Positions 25,564 through 34,004 of a DNA stretch of 64,000 nt are shown here, in pieces; within the stretch, counting starts at the first letter, position 1; each line of letters begins with the position of its first letter. Source of the DNA: Streptomyces sp. SID13726 (GTDB taxonomy: Bacteria > Actinomycetota > Actinomycetes > Streptomycetales > Streptomycetaceae); NCBI RefSeq assembly GCF_010548375.1, contig NZ_JAAGLY010000010.1, positions 62,001 to 126,000 on the forward strand, given 5' to 3'. Under the pieces are notes generated by a model. The model was given only the letters and a program-made list of their open reading frames with translations. It was not told the origin of the DNA and did not search any database. The translations under genes were made by a program, and so were the position numbers.

Positions 25564-25593
25564 TTGCCCGAGGAAACGGCCTGTCGCTAGCCT
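25564..25593 (+). promoter_or_regulatory. Candidate iclR promoter
   Basis: TTGCCC (25564-25569) and TAGCCT (25588-25593) separated by 18 bp, a plausible vegetative-type promoter. The inferred start point near 25600 places the operator at 25616-25630 just downstream, as expected for autorepression. Confidence 0.45.
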
Positions 25594-25615
25594 GTGTTCG
25601 TCATGCCGATCGTCT

Positions 25616-25630
25616 GTTGAAATTTCGAAC
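25616..25630. promoter_or_regulatory. Candidate IclR operator (TTGA-N4-TCGAAC)
   Basis: GTTGAAATTTCGAAC, an imperfect inverted repeat 36 bp before the iclR start. The pattern T[C/T]GA-N4-TCGAAC recurs upstream of the arabinan ABC operon (30822-30836) and of the distal GH43 gene (51286-51299). Confidence 0.6.
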
Positions 25631-25665
25631 GCAGACGCCTTAGACGCAAAGGGAGGGGGCCGGTT

Positions 25666-26439
25666 GTGGGACGCCTCGTACCTGCCGTGACCCGGGCTCT
25701 CGACATTCTCGAGCTCTTCCTCGACGGGGACGGGACGCTCTCCGCCCCCGACATAGTGCGCAGGCTCCAGCTGCCGCGCACCACCGTGCACGAGCTGGTG
25801 ACCACGCTCGCCGCGCGGTCGTACATCGTGCAGGTGCCCGGCCAGCCGGGACGCTACCGGCTCGGGGTCCGGCCCTACCAGCTCGGGAGCCGGTACGCCG
25901 AGCAGCTGGACCTCGCCGCCGAGGGACAGCAGGTGGCCCGGTCCGTCGCGGAGACCTGTGACGAGACCGTGCACGTGGCGATCCTGGAAGGCACCGACGT
26001 CATCTACATCGCGAAGGTCGACTCGACGCACGCGGTGCGGATGGTCTCGGCGGCGGGGCGCCGGCTCCCGGCCCACTGCACCTCCGTCGGCAAGATGCTC
26101 CTCGCCTCCCTCCCCGAGCCGCAGCTCGCCTCCCGCATCCCGGAGGACGGCCGGCTCGTCGCCATGACCCCCAACAGCATCACCGACCCCGGCGCCCTGC
26201 GCGAGGCCCTGGACGAGATCCGCCGGCGCGGTGTCGCCGTCGAGAACCGGGAGTCCAACCCGGACGTCTCCTGCGTGGCCGCCCCGGTCCGCGACCGCAC
26301 CGGGCAGGTCGTCGCCGCGCTCTCCATCTCCGTGCCGATGATCCGCTGGAGCGACGAGCGCCGCGTCGAGCTGGAGCAGCTGGCCGCCAAGGGCGCCGCC
26401 GAACTCTCCGAGCGCCTCGGCCACCGGAGCGTGGCATGA
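25666..26439 (+). CDS. IclR-family transcriptional regulator
   Basis: 257 residues. Winged HTH at about 5-60 (VPAVTRALDILELFLDGDGT, LSAPDIVRRLQLPRTTVHEL) and IclR effector domain (AEGQQVARSVAETCDETVHV, SAAGRRLPAHCTSVGKMLLA, ENRESNPDVSCVAAPVRDRT, ALSISVPMIRWSDER). GTG at 25666 with GGGAGGGG upstream. It overlaps the lactonase gene by ATGA, so the two are translated together. IclR proteins usually sense small carboxylates or sugar-derived metabolites; shared operator-like sites near the arabinan genes suggest it controls pentose use (inference). Confidence 0.92.
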   Translation: MGRLVPAVTRALDILELFLDGDGTLSAPDIVRRLQLPRTTVHELVTTLAARSYIVQVPGQPGRYRLGVRPYQLGSRYAEQLDLAAEGQQVARSVAETCDETVHVAILEGTDVIYIAKVDSTHAVRMVSAAGRRLPAHCTSVGKMLLASLPEPQLASRIPEDGRLVAMTPNSITDPGALREALDEIRRRGVAVENRESNPDVSCVAAPVRDRTGQVVAALSISVPMIRWSDERRVELEQLAAKGAAELSERLGHRSVA

Positions 26440-27290
26440 CCAGGTTCAGCGGCTACGAGGTCGCCGTACGGGCCGAGGCCACCCTCGGCGAAGGGCCCAC
26501 CTGGGACGGCGCGGGCCACCGGCTCCTGTGGATCGACATCCTCGGCGCCCGCCTGCACACCTACGACCCCGTCTCGGGCCACCGCACGGTCCGTACCCTC
26601 GACCAGCACATCGGTGCCGTCAAGCCGCGCACGGGCGGCGGGCTCGTCCTCAACCTGCGGGACGGCGTGGCCGTACTGGACCCGGACGGCGCCTTCCACT
26701 GGCTGCACCACGAGCCGGTCCCCGGCCGCCGCGCCAACGACGCCGCCGTCGCCCCCGACGGCTCGCTGTGGGCCGGCACCATGCGCTACGACGAGGCGCC
26801 GGGCGGCGGCACCCTGTCCCGGCTCACCCCCGACGGCACCCACACCACCGTCCTCGACGACGTGGCCGTCAGCAACGGCACCGGCTGGAGCCCGGACGGC
26901 CGGCTCATGTACTACGTCGACTCGCCCACCCGCCGGGTCGATGTCTTCGACCACCACGACGGCCACATCGAGAACCGCCGCACCCTCGTGGAGATCGAGG
27001 ACGGCGCCGGGTTCCCCGACGGGCTCACGGTCGACGCCGACGGCTGTGTCTGGGTCGCGCTGTGGGACGGGGGAGCCGTACGGCGGTACACCCCCGACGG
27101 CGAGCTGGACCGGGTGATCACCCTGCCGACCCCGCGCGTCACCGCGTGTGCGTTCGGCGGCCCGGACCTCACCGACCTGTACATCACCACGGCCCGGGTA
27201 GGCCTGACCGCACCGCATCCACTGGCAGGCTCCCTGCTGGTGGTACCGGGCGCAGGGAAGGGACCACAGCAGCCGGCATTCACAGGCTGA
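26436..27290 (+). CDS. SMP-30/gluconolactonase-family sugar lactonase
   Basis: 284-residue six-bladed beta-propeller of the SMP-30/LRE family, hydrolysing aldonolactones. The divalent-metal ligands expected in the family are present: Glu19 (LGEGPTWD), Asn147 (VSNGTGWSPDG) and Asp195 (FPDGLTVDADG); RANDAAVAPDG forms the substrate-side loop. Similar proteins include L-arabinolactonases of oxidative arabinose catabolism, consistent with the arabinan genes nearby, though gluconolactone or another lactone cannot be excluded. Cytoplasmic (no signal). Start overlaps iclR by ATGA. Confidence 0.88.
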   Translation: MTRFSGYEVAVRAEATLGEGPTWDGAGHRLLWIDILGARLHTYDPVSGHRTVRTLDQHIGAVKPRTGGGLVLNLRDGVAVLDPDGAFHWLHHEPVPGRRANDAAVAPDGSLWAGTMRYDEAPGGGTLSRLTPDGTHTTVLDDVAVSNGTGWSPDGRLMYYVDSPTRRVDVFDHHDGHIENRRTLVEIEDGAGFPDGLTVDADGCVWVALWDGGAVRRYTPDGELDRVITLPTPRVTACAFGGPDLTDLYITTARVGLTAPHPLAGSLLVVPGAGKGPQQPAFTG

Positions 27291-27300
27291 CTGCACCCAC

Positions 27301-27373
27301 CCCCAGGGGCGCGGGGCGGTGCTGAATCTGCGGCTACCGCCGCGTGAGCGCGACCAGCCCCCACCGGCCCGCA
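27301..27373. repeat. GC-rich chromosomal repeat element in intergenic region
   Basis: CCCCAGGGGCGCGGGGCGGT, then GCGGCTACCGCCGCGTGAGC and CGACCAGCCCCCACCGGCCC. It fills the gap between the convergent lactonase and FAD-oxidoreductase genes and is the twin of the copy at 19306-19361. Imperfect hairpin potential; may act as terminator or REP-like element. Confidence 0.7.
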
Positions 27374-27382
27374 GGCGACGTG

Positions 27383-28795
27383 CTACTGAAGCCCCGCCTT
27401 CTTCAACTCCTCGGCAGTCAAAGGAGGTTCGGACAAAGTCGGTTTCAACGGCCCCATCACAGCCGCCAACCCCACCGTCGGCGACAACAGCACCTCCGCC
27501 CGCCGCTCCAGCGACGTCACGTCGGTGACGCGGCGGGCGATCCGCCCGTTCCCCGTGGCCGTGTACATCAGCCGGGACACATACGCGGCCACGAGCCGGT
27601 CCCGCGAGGTCGGTCCCTCCTGCTCCGACTCCGTGTAGAACACGTCCTGCCCGGTCGCCAGGTCCCACGCCGCCGCGACCGGCCGGGCCACCGCCTTCTG
27701 GACCCGCCGGGCCAGCCCGGGCGCACCGAGCCCGTGCCGCCGGGTCAGGTCCCGCAGGATCAGCGCGCTCTGGGCACCCACGGCGAGCCCGTGGCCGTAG
27801 ACCGGGTTGTAGGCGGCCAGCGCGTCGCCGAGGACCGTGAAGTTCTCGGGCCAGGCCCGCGTCCGCTCGTAGAAGTACCGCCGGTTGACGGTCGTACGGG
27901 TGAAGGCGACGTCGGACAGCGGTTCGGCGCGGGCGATCAGGTCGCCGATGAGGGGATGTCTGAGTTCCTTACGGGCGAAGCGGACGAAGTCGTCGCCCGA
28001 GGCGTTGGCGGCGGAGGGCTCGCCGCCGCGGGTGCCGTTCAGGGTGACGATCCAGCGGCCGTCCTCGATCGGCAGCAAAAAGCCGGACCGGCCGGGGCCG
28101 GGCTCCCGGGCGTCGGGCTGGACGCTGACGACGGGGAAGCCGTCGCGGGCCTGCTCGGGCGCGAGGTACAGGCGGCTCGCGTACGCCAGTCCGGAGTCGA
28201 CCTCGCGCTGCTCCGGCGCCGGCAGCCCGAGCTCCGCCAGCCAGCGGGGTGCTGCGGAGGCCCGCCCGGTCGCGTCCACGACCGTCCCCGCCTCGATGGT
28301 CCTCTCGCGGCCGTCGGCCTCCCGCACCCGGACCCCGGTGACCGTGTCCGCGGTGCCCACCAGCCCTAGTACCTCCGTGCCGCCGAGCACCTCGACCCGT
28401 TCGTCCGCGAGGACCCGGGCCCGGACCGTGGCGTCCAGCAGGTCCCGGCCGGCCAGGATCACGTGGTGGGACTCCGGCCAGCGCCGGAACCAGCCGTGGG
28501 CCGAGTAGACGACCATGTCGGTGGTGACCGGCGCCCTGCGCGCCCCGGCCGCCAGGAGCGTGCCGGTGATGCCCGGCAGCAGCTCCTCCATCGCCCGTAC
28601 GCCGCCCGACCAGAGCATGTGGGCGTGCCGGGCCTGGGGCAGCCCCTTGCGCGGTGCGGGACCCTCGGGCAGTGCGTCGCGCTCCACCACGACCACCCGG
28701 CCGGCGAGTCCCGTCAGAGCCGCCGCGGCGAGCATGCCGGTGTGGGATCCCCCGAGGACGACGACGGGTCTCGCGGGGGAGGGGCTTTCAGTCAT
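27383..28795 (-). CDS. FAD-dependent oxidoreductase (monooxygenase/halogenase-like)
   Basis: 470 residues. N-terminal Rossmann dinucleotide motif VVVLGGSHTGMLAAAALTG (GxGxxG variant GGSHTG), VVVERDALPEGPAPRKGLPQ, DATGRAS..., and the FAD ribityl-binding NFTVLGDALAAYNPVYGHGLAV, as in group A flavin monooxygenases. Substrate unknown. ATG at 28795 overlaps the end of the MAB_1171c-like gene by 8 bp, so the product belongs to the three-gene ImmA/membrane/FAD cassette often seen in Streptomyces. Confidence 0.87.
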   Translation of the reverse strand: MTESPSPARPVVVLGGSHTGMLAAAALTGLAGRVVVVERDALPEGPAPRKGLPQARHAHMLWSGGVRAMEELLPGITGTLLAAGARRAPVTTDMVVYSAHGWFRRWPESHHVILAGRDLLDATVRARVLADERVEVLGGTEVLGLVGTADTVTGVRVREADGRERTIEAGTVVDATGRASAAPRWLAELGLPAPEQREVDSGLAYASRLYLAPEQARDGFPVVSVQPDAREPGPGRSGFLLPIEDGRWIVTLNGTRGGEPSAANASGDDFVRFARKELRHPLIGDLIARAEPLSDVAFTRTTVNRRYFYERTRAWPENFTVLGDALAAYNPVYGHGLAVGAQSALILRDLTRRHGLGAPGLARRVQKAVARPVAAAWDLATGQDVFYTESEQEGPTSRDRLVAAYVSRLMYTATGNGRIARRVTDVTSLERRAEVLLSPTVGLAAVMGPLKPTLSEPPLTAEELKKAGLQ

Positions 28796-30020
28796 GCGTG
28801 GACATGCTCTCTGCCGGGACGGCCGCGCGGGCGCGTACCGCCTTGATCTCGTCGGGGCTGCGCAGGACCTCGGACACGGCCGCGATCTCCTGGAGCAGGT
28901 ACGTGGTGTCGGGGTCGCCCTCGCCCCCGGTGCCCGGCGCGTGCCGCCCGGCCTCGACGGCGTCCAGGATCGTCACGGCGGCGGCGAGCGCCTGGGCCCG
29001 GCCGCGCTCGAAACCGAGGGCGAGCGCGGTGTCGTGGGCGCGGACCCGCAGGTCCTCGTCGATGAACCGGGACAGCTGGAGCAGCGCGTCCCGGATGTAC
29101 GTCTCGCGGCGGATCAGCCGCATCTCGGCGGTGGCGCGCAGGGCCAGCGGCTCACGGCTGCCCGCGACGGTCCGCAGCAGCCGGGACAGGGCCCTGAGGT
29201 CGCGGTGGCGGCGGCGGACCAGCCAGCGCTCGTGGAGGTACTGGCCGGCGTGCGGCACGATGAAGCCGATCGCGACCAGGGTGGCGGCGACACAGGCCGC
29301 GGCCGGCGCGATGTTGGTGTTCAGCCAGTCCAGGTCGTGCCCGGTCCAGCGGGCCACCACCGCCGTGAGCTTGGCGGCGCTGAAGAGCAGGTTGGTGGCG
29401 AAGCCGACGCCGAGGAAGCGCAGCCCCCAGCGCAGCCAGCCGTCGAGGCCGTCGGTGCGGATCCAGTTCCACACCAGCCCGGACGTGATCAGGCTGGCCA
29501 CGGTGTGCGCGAGCAGGTAGAGCAGGATCAGCTCACGCATGAACGGGGTGCCGGCGTAGTAGGTGTCCAGGTCCCGGATCCGCTCCACGGGCACGTCGGC
29601 GAGCGCGAACAGCACCCACATCGCGACGACCACCCCGGTGTACACGCAGACCACCCACCGGGTCGCCCGCCGGGTCCTGGCGTAGTGTTCGCTGCGGCCG
29701 TCGCGCCAGTGCACGACCAGCAGCAGCCAGGACGCGCAGAGCGCGGTGAGCAGGGAGTACACCCAGGGCGCGGCGATGTTGGGGACGCCGGTGACCCGGT
29801 TCGTCCAGGCGATGGTGCCCGGGGCCGCGAACAGGAACACCGCGCAGGCGAACAGCAGCAGACCGCCCACGGCACGCAGCAGCGGGTCCCGCCACAGCTT
29901 GACGATGCTGGGCAGCTTGATCGCCAGGGCCGCCCCGAGGACCAGGCCAGGGAGCCAGTAGGGGATGTACAGACCGGTGAGGGACCCGACCGTCCCCTCG
30001 GCCAGGTGGGGGTGGGTCAC
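28788..30020 (-). CDS. MAB_1171c-like multi-TM membrane protein
   Basis: 410 residues. Seven TM helices in the first ~240 residues (PYWLPGLVLGAALAIKLPSI, AVGGLLLFACAVFLFAAPGT, and so on), then a cytoplasmic helical domain (RRRHRDLRALSRLLRTVAG, DALLQLSRFIDEDLRVRAHD). The layout matches actinobacterial proteins annotated as MAB_1171c-like putative transporters, whose function is unproven. GTG at 30020 overlaps the stop of the ImmA-like gene (GTGA); a longer reading upstream has no support. Confidence 0.8.
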   Translation of the reverse strand: MTHPHLAEGTVGSLTGLYIPYWLPGLVLGAALAIKLPSIVKLWRDPLLRAVGGLLLFACAVFLFAAPGTIAWTNRVTGVPNIAAPWVYSLLTALCASWLLLVVHWRDGRSEHYARTRRATRWVVCVYTGVVVAMWVLFALADVPVERIRDLDTYYAGTPFMRELILLYLLAHTVASLITSGLVWNWIRTDGLDGWLRWGLRFLGVGFATNLLFSAAKLTAVVARWTGHDLDWLNTNIAPAAACVAATLVAIGFIVPHAGQYLHERWLVRRRHRDLRALSRLLRTVAGSREPLALRATAEMRLIRRETYIRDALLQLSRFIDEDLRVRAHDTALALGFERGRAQALAAAVTILDAVEAGRHAPGTGGEGDPDTTYLLQEIAAVSEVLRSPDEIKAVRARAAVPAESMSTHD

Positions 30021-30625
30021 CGCGCTCCGCCTCCGCGGTAGCCGAGGGTTCTCTGGACCGCGCCGGGCCGGGCGCCGGGGCCGGGCCCGGCGCCGTGACC
30101 CCGGTCCGGCACGTACGGCCGGAACGCCGCCGCGAGCCGGTGCCCGAAGTCGTCGGCCTCGGCCTCGTCCGCCTCCCGGGAGCCGTTGCGGGCGGCCACC
30201 GTCAGGGCGACGGAGTCCCAGCCGGGCCGGCCGGCCAGCGCGTTCGCCGCGGCCGCGTGGTGGTGGGCGTGTCCGGCGTGCAGATGCCACAGCTCATGGC
30301 CCAGGATGACCAGCTGCTGCATCGCCTCGGCCCGCTCCTCCACGATGACGAGGTCGAAGTCCTGGAACTCCACCCACAGCCCGGTGACGGCGATCTCGTC
30401 GGGGAAGCGCTCGAAGCGCAGGTCGACGGGGCGGCCGCCGCGGCGGGCGCTCATCTCCTGGCACAGGGCCCGGCACAGCTCGGGCACGTCGGCCGGGGGA
30501 CGGGGTCTGGCCCGGACCGCGGTGGTGAGGTGGGAGACCAGATCGCGCATGGCCGAGGTCGCACGGGTGCGCCGCAGCGCCGAGGCGATCCGGGCCGCAC
30601 TCCTGCGCGCGCCCGCGATGTCCAT
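30017..30625 (-). CDS. ImmA/IrrE-type zinc metalloprotease-like protein
   Basis: 202 residues. Contains HELWH at residues 110-114 and a downstream EADEAEADDFGHRLA block giving the third zinc ligand, as in ImmA/IrrE proteases that cleave a partner repressor. Here no XRE repressor is encoded next door, only the MAB_1171c-like protein and FAD enzyme. ATG at 30625 with GGGGGTGGG just upstream. Divergent from the arabinan ABC operon. Might sense a signal and cleave an unlinked regulator (inference). Confidence 0.82.
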   Translation of the reverse strand: MDIAGARRSAARIASALRRTRATSAMRDLVSHLTTAVRARPRPPADVPELCRALCQEMSARRGGRPVDLRFERFPDEIAVTGLWVEFQDFDLVIVEERAEAMQQLVILGHELWHLHAGHAHHHAAAANALAGRPGWDSVALTVAARNGSREADEAEADDFGHRLAAAFRPYVPDRGHGAGPGPGARPGAVQRTLGYRGGGAR

Positions 30626-30769
30626 CCCACCCCCTGAACTCGCCCGTCGCCGTAGGGCGGGCTGTTCGAGGGTACGCGCCCTGAACTGTCCCCGTCACGC
30701 GATCGGGTGACCGGTCCCCGCCGGCTGTTCGACCGGTGGACAGAGCGCTCGATTTTGCTGCGTACCCCA

Positions 30770-30798
30770 TTGACTAGAAAGCGCTTCCTGCCTACGGT
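30770..30798 (+). promoter_or_regulatory. Arabinan ABC-operon promoter
   Basis: TTGACT (30770-30775), 17-bp spacer, TACGGT (30793-30798). The same spacing and -10 occur in front of the second GH43 gene (51233-51261), and the -10 flank CTACGGTCCCGT is conserved there. Confidence 0.65.
30777..30788. promoter_or_regulatory. LacI-type operator-like palindrome in the promoter spacer
   Basis: GAAAGCGCTTCC, one base away from the perfect GAAAGCGCTTTC palindrome often bound by LacI-family sugar repressors. It lies between the -35 and -10 elements of the ABC operon, an ideal position for repression. No LacI gene is present in the window. Confidence 0.45.
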
Positions 30799-30821
30799 CC
30801 CGTTCGAAGTTACGAGCGCAA

Positions 30822-30836
30822 TTCGAGATCTCGAAC
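30822..30836. promoter_or_regulatory. Candidate IclR operator (TCGA-GATC-TCGAAC)
   Basis: TTCGAGATCTCGAA is a perfect 14-bp palindrome, followed by C, placed 15 bp before the start of the binding-protein gene and downstream of the promoter. It matches the sites before iclR and the second GH43 gene. A weaker copy (TTCGAAGTTACGA) lies at 30803-30815. Confidence 0.6.
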
Positions 30837-30850
30837 AGTAAGGGCAGGCA

Positions 30851-32200
30851 ATGGGACGACCTGACCTGAGTCGCAGGAAACTTCTCACCGCGGCCGGCGG
30901 CCTCACCGTCGCCGCGAGCTTCGGCTTCGCGGCCCTCGGTACCGGCGCCGACGCGCTCGCCTCCGGCGCGGACACCCGGGTGCGCTACTGGAACCTCTTC
31001 AGCGGCGGCGACGGCGCCAACATGATCGCGATGCTGGACGCCTTCCGGAAGGCCAACCCGGACATCGACGTGAAGGACTCCACCCTCCAGTGGGGCAACC
31101 CCTTCTACACCAAGCTCGCCATGGCCGCGGCCGGCAACCGCGCCCCCGACCTCGGCGTCATGCACATGGGCCGGGTCACCGGATTCTCGCCGGGCCGCCT
31201 CCTGGACCCCTGGGACGTCGACCTGCTCGCCAAGTACGGCGTGCGCGAGCAGGACTACAACCCCGCCCTGTGGAAGCGCGGTGTCATCGACGGCAAGCTG
31301 TACGCCCTCCCGCTCGACATCCACGTCCAGCTCTGCTTCTACCGCAAGGACGTGCTGGGCAAGGCGGGCCTGCTCGGCGACGACGGCCGGATGATCCCGG
31401 TCACCTCCACCGACGAGTGGTTCGACGTCCTCAAGAAGGCCAAGGCCGTCCAGAAGAAGGGCCTCCAGACCATCGGCCTGTGGACCAACGACCAGAACTT
31501 CCAGTGGTGGTTCTTCGTCGCCTTCTACACCCAGCTCGGCGGGAAGTGGTTCAACGACGCCGACACCGAGGTCCTCTTCGACACCGACAAGGCCACCCAG
31601 GTCCTGGAGTTCCTCCGCAAGCACGTCACCGACGGCTACGTCATCCCCGGCGCGCCCACCGGCGAACAGTTCATCAACGGCGCCCCCTTCACCTGGGAGG
31701 GCAACTGGTCGGTTCCGGTCTTCTCCGGAGCGAAACTCGACTACGGCGCGACCCCGCTGCCGCCCGTCTTCGGCAGACAGGCCACCCACGCCGAGTCCCA
31801 CGCCTTCGTCCTGCCCCACCAGGCGGACCGCGGCGGCGCCACCGACGAGGGCGCCCACGAACTCGCCGCGTACGTCGTCACGCACGCCCTCCAGTGGGCG
31901 GCCGGCGGACACATCCCCGCGTACACACCGACGCTGTCGACGGCGGCGTACAAGAAGCTCACCCCGCAGAACGAGTACGTCAGCGCCATGGACCACCAGG
32001 CCACCGAGCCGAAGGTGTGGTTCGCGGGCTCCACCGGCGTCCTCGCCCAGGATCTCGGCCCGGTCGTCGTCTCCTCGACGATGGGCTCCGCCAAGCCGGA
32101 CAAGGTGGCGCGGACGATGAAGAGCCATCTCACCAAGCTCCTCGCCTCGAAGAACCCGATGGACGGCAGGACCGCCGCGCAGGGAGGTGCGGTCGTATGA
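30851..32200 (+). CDS. ABC transporter sugar-binding protein (Tat-type signal)
   Basis: 449 residues, extracellular solute-binding protein family 1 (MalE/UgpB-like). The N-terminus DLSRRKLLTAAGGLTVAASF is a twin-arginine signal without a lipobox cysteine. Mature part has VRYWNLFSGGDGANMIAMLD and the WEGNWSVPVF ligand-cleft region. With two permeases, GH43 and GH51 genes downstream, it probably captures arabino-oligosaccharides. ATG 30851 has AGGGCAGG upstream. No ATPase is encoded; in Streptomyces the shared MsiK ATPase commonly serves such importers (family knowledge). Confidence 0.9.
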   Translation: MGRPDLSRRKLLTAAGGLTVAASFGFAALGTGADALASGADTRVRYWNLFSGGDGANMIAMLDAFRKANPDIDVKDSTLQWGNPFYTKLAMAAAGNRAPDLGVMHMGRVTGFSPGRLLDPWDVDLLAKYGVREQDYNPALWKRGVIDGKLYALPLDIHVQLCFYRKDVLGKAGLLGDDGRMIPVTSTDEWFDVLKKAKAVQKKGLQTIGLWTNDQNFQWWFFVAFYTQLGGKWFNDADTEVLFDTDKATQVLEFLRKHVTDGYVIPGAPTGEQFINGAPFTWEGNWSVPVFSGAKLDYGATPLPPVFGRQATHAESHAFVLPHQADRGGATDEGAHELAAYVVTHALQWAAGGHIPAYTPTLSTAAYKKLTPQNEYVSAMDHQATEPKVWFAGSTGVLAQDLGPVVVSSTMGSAKPDKVARTMKSHLTKLLASKNPMDGRTAAQGGAVV

Positions 32201-33147
32201 CGACCAGCGCTCACATGACGACCGGAGCCGTCGCCGCACCGGCCCGCGCCAGGACCGCGACCGCCGTCGCGACCGTGCGCCGCAAGCAGGGCTTCCAGCA
32301 CGGGGGCTGGTTCGTCGCGCCGTTCCTGGCGCTCTTCGTGCTGTTCGTGATCTGGCCGCTGCTGCGGGGCGTCTACCTCAGCTTCACCGACGCCAACATC
32401 TCCGGCGACAGCGCGCACTTCATCGGCTTCGACAACTACCGCGACGCCCTGAACGACACCGCGATGTGGGACGCGCTCGGCCACAGCGCCTACTTCACGC
32501 TCCTGGTCGTCCCCTGCATCACGCTCCTCGCCTTCCTCCTCGCGATGCTGGCCCATCACATCGAGCGCGGGAAGTGGCTGTGGCGGCTGTGCTTCTTCGT
32601 GCCGTTCCTGCTGCCCTCGACGGTCGCGGCCAACCTGTTCCAGTGGCTGTTCACCCAGGGCATCGGACTGATCAACCAGACCTTCGGGCTCGACACGCCC
32701 TGGCTGACCGACAAGTCGTACGCCATGCTCGCCATCGTCATCGAGACCCTGTGGTGGACCGTCGGCTTCAGCTTCCTGCTCTACCTCGCCGCCCTCCAGG
32801 GCATCCCCGGCCACCTCTACGAGGCCGCCAAGCTGGACGGCGCCAACGCCTGGCACCGCATGGTCCACATCACGCTGCCGATGCTGCGCAACATCACCGG
32901 GCTGGTGATCGCGCTCCAGATCCTGGCCTCGCTCCAGCTCTTCGACCAGGCCGTCGTGATGATGGACTTCAGCCCCGGGCCCGAGCTCTCCACCCGCTCC
33001 TTCGTGCAGTACACCCTCGAACAGGGCTTCACCAGCTACCGGGTGGGCTACGCCTCCGCGATGTCCATCATCTTCTTCGTGATCATCGCAGTCGTCGCGC
33101 TGGCCCGCATGTGGCTGCTGCGCAACCGTGAGGAGAGCGCCCGATGA
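32197..33147 (+). CDS. ABC sugar-transporter permease 1 (MalF type)
   Basis: 316 residues, six TM helices (GGWFVAPFLALFVLFVIWPL; LLVVPCITLLAFLLAMLAHH; and others). The cytoplasmic EAA loop YEAAKLDGANAW...ITLP contacts the ATPase. A longer N-terminal cytoplasmic tail is typical of MalF-like subunits. ATG at 32197 overlaps the binding-protein stop (ATGA) with GGGAGGTG upstream. Pairs with the permease at 33144. Confidence 0.92.
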   Translation: MTTSAHMTTGAVAAPARARTATAVATVRRKQGFQHGGWFVAPFLALFVLFVIWPLLRGVYLSFTDANISGDSAHFIGFDNYRDALNDTAMWDALGHSAYFTLLVVPCITLLAFLLAMLAHHIERGKWLWRLCFFVPFLLPSTVAANLFQWLFTQGIGLINQTFGLDTPWLTDKSYAMLAIVIETLWWTVGFSFLLYLAALQGIPGHLYEAAKLDGANAWHRMVHITLPMLRNITGLVIALQILASLQLFDQAVVMMDFSPGPELSTRSFVQYTLEQGFTSYRVGYASAMSIIFFVIIAVVALARMWLLRNREESAR

Positions 33148-34004
33148 CCACCGCCGTACAGCCCCGCAAGGAGCCCCGCAGGCCCTGGACGCCGAGCCAG
33201 ATCGTCCTCACGGTCCTCGGAGCCGCCGTCTCCGCCGTCTTCGTGGCGCCGATCGTGGCGGCCCTGCTCACCTCGCTGAAGTCCGAGGCGGAGGCGGCCG
33301 AGATCCCGCCGCACTGGCTGCCGGAGATCTGGACGGCGCAGGCGTGGAAGGCGCTGTGGGAGACCGGCAACATCACCAACTGGTTCGTCAACTCCCTGGT
33401 GGTGTCGGTCTGCGTCACCACCGTCGTCCTCACGGTCAGCGCCCTCGCCGGATACGGCTTCGCCCGCACCGAGTTCCGCGGCAAGAAGGCGCTCATGGGT
33501 GTCGTCATGTCGGGCCTGATGGTCTCCCCCGCGGTCCTCGGCGTCCCCCTGTTCACCACCGTCCAGCAGATGGGGATGGTCGACACCTACTGGGGCATGA
33601 TCCTGCCCCAGTGCGCCCCCGCCGCGATGGTCTACATCCTCTACAAGTTCTTCCAGGGCATCCCGCGCGAGCTGGAGGAGGCCGCCTTCATCGACGGCGC
33701 CGGCCGCTGGCGCGTCTTCTTCACCATCGTCCTCCCGCTCTCCCGCCCCTCCCTGGCGGCGGTCGGCATCTTCACCTTCATCGCCTCCTGGAACAACTTC
33801 CTGTGGCCCTACATGGTGACCAACAACCCCGACCTCATGACCATGCCGAACGGCATCGCGACCGTCATGAACTCCTACGGCATCCAGTGGGCCCAACTCA
33901 TGGCCGGCGGCCTCATGGCAGGCCTCCCGCTGATCATCGTGTTCGTCTTCTTCCAGCGCCAGATCGTGGCGGGCGTGGCCCACACCGGGTTGGCGGGGCA
34001 GTGA
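33144..34004 (+). CDS. ABC sugar-transporter permease 2 (MalG type)
   Basis: 286 residues, six TM helices (IVLTVLGAAVSAVFVAPIVA first) and EAA loop LEEAAFIDGAGRW...IVLP. ASWNNFLWPYMV near the C-terminal helices is characteristic of CUT1 permeases. Overlaps permease 1 by ATGA and the GH43 gene by GTGA, so importer and secreted arabinanase are translated as one coupled unit. Confidence 0.92.
   Translation: MTTAVQPRKEPRRPWTPSQIVLTVLGAAVSAVFVAPIVAALLTSLKSEAEAAEIPPHWLPEIWTAQAWKALWETGNITNWFVNSLVVSVCVTTVVLTVSALAGYGFARTEFRGKKALMGVVMSGLMVSPAVLGVPLFTTVQQMGMVDTYWGMILPQCAPAAMVYILYKFFQGIPRELEEAAFIDGAGRWRVFFTIVLPLSRPSLAAVGIFTFIASWNNFLWPYMVTNNPDLMTMPNGIATVMNSYGIQWAQLMAGGLMAGLPLIIVFVFFQRQIVAGVAHTGLAGQ

Noticed and set aside
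31090..32196. Long plus-strand frame upstream of permease 1
   Set aside because: Arg/Pro/His-rich shadow of the binding-protein gene; the permease starts at ATG 32197.
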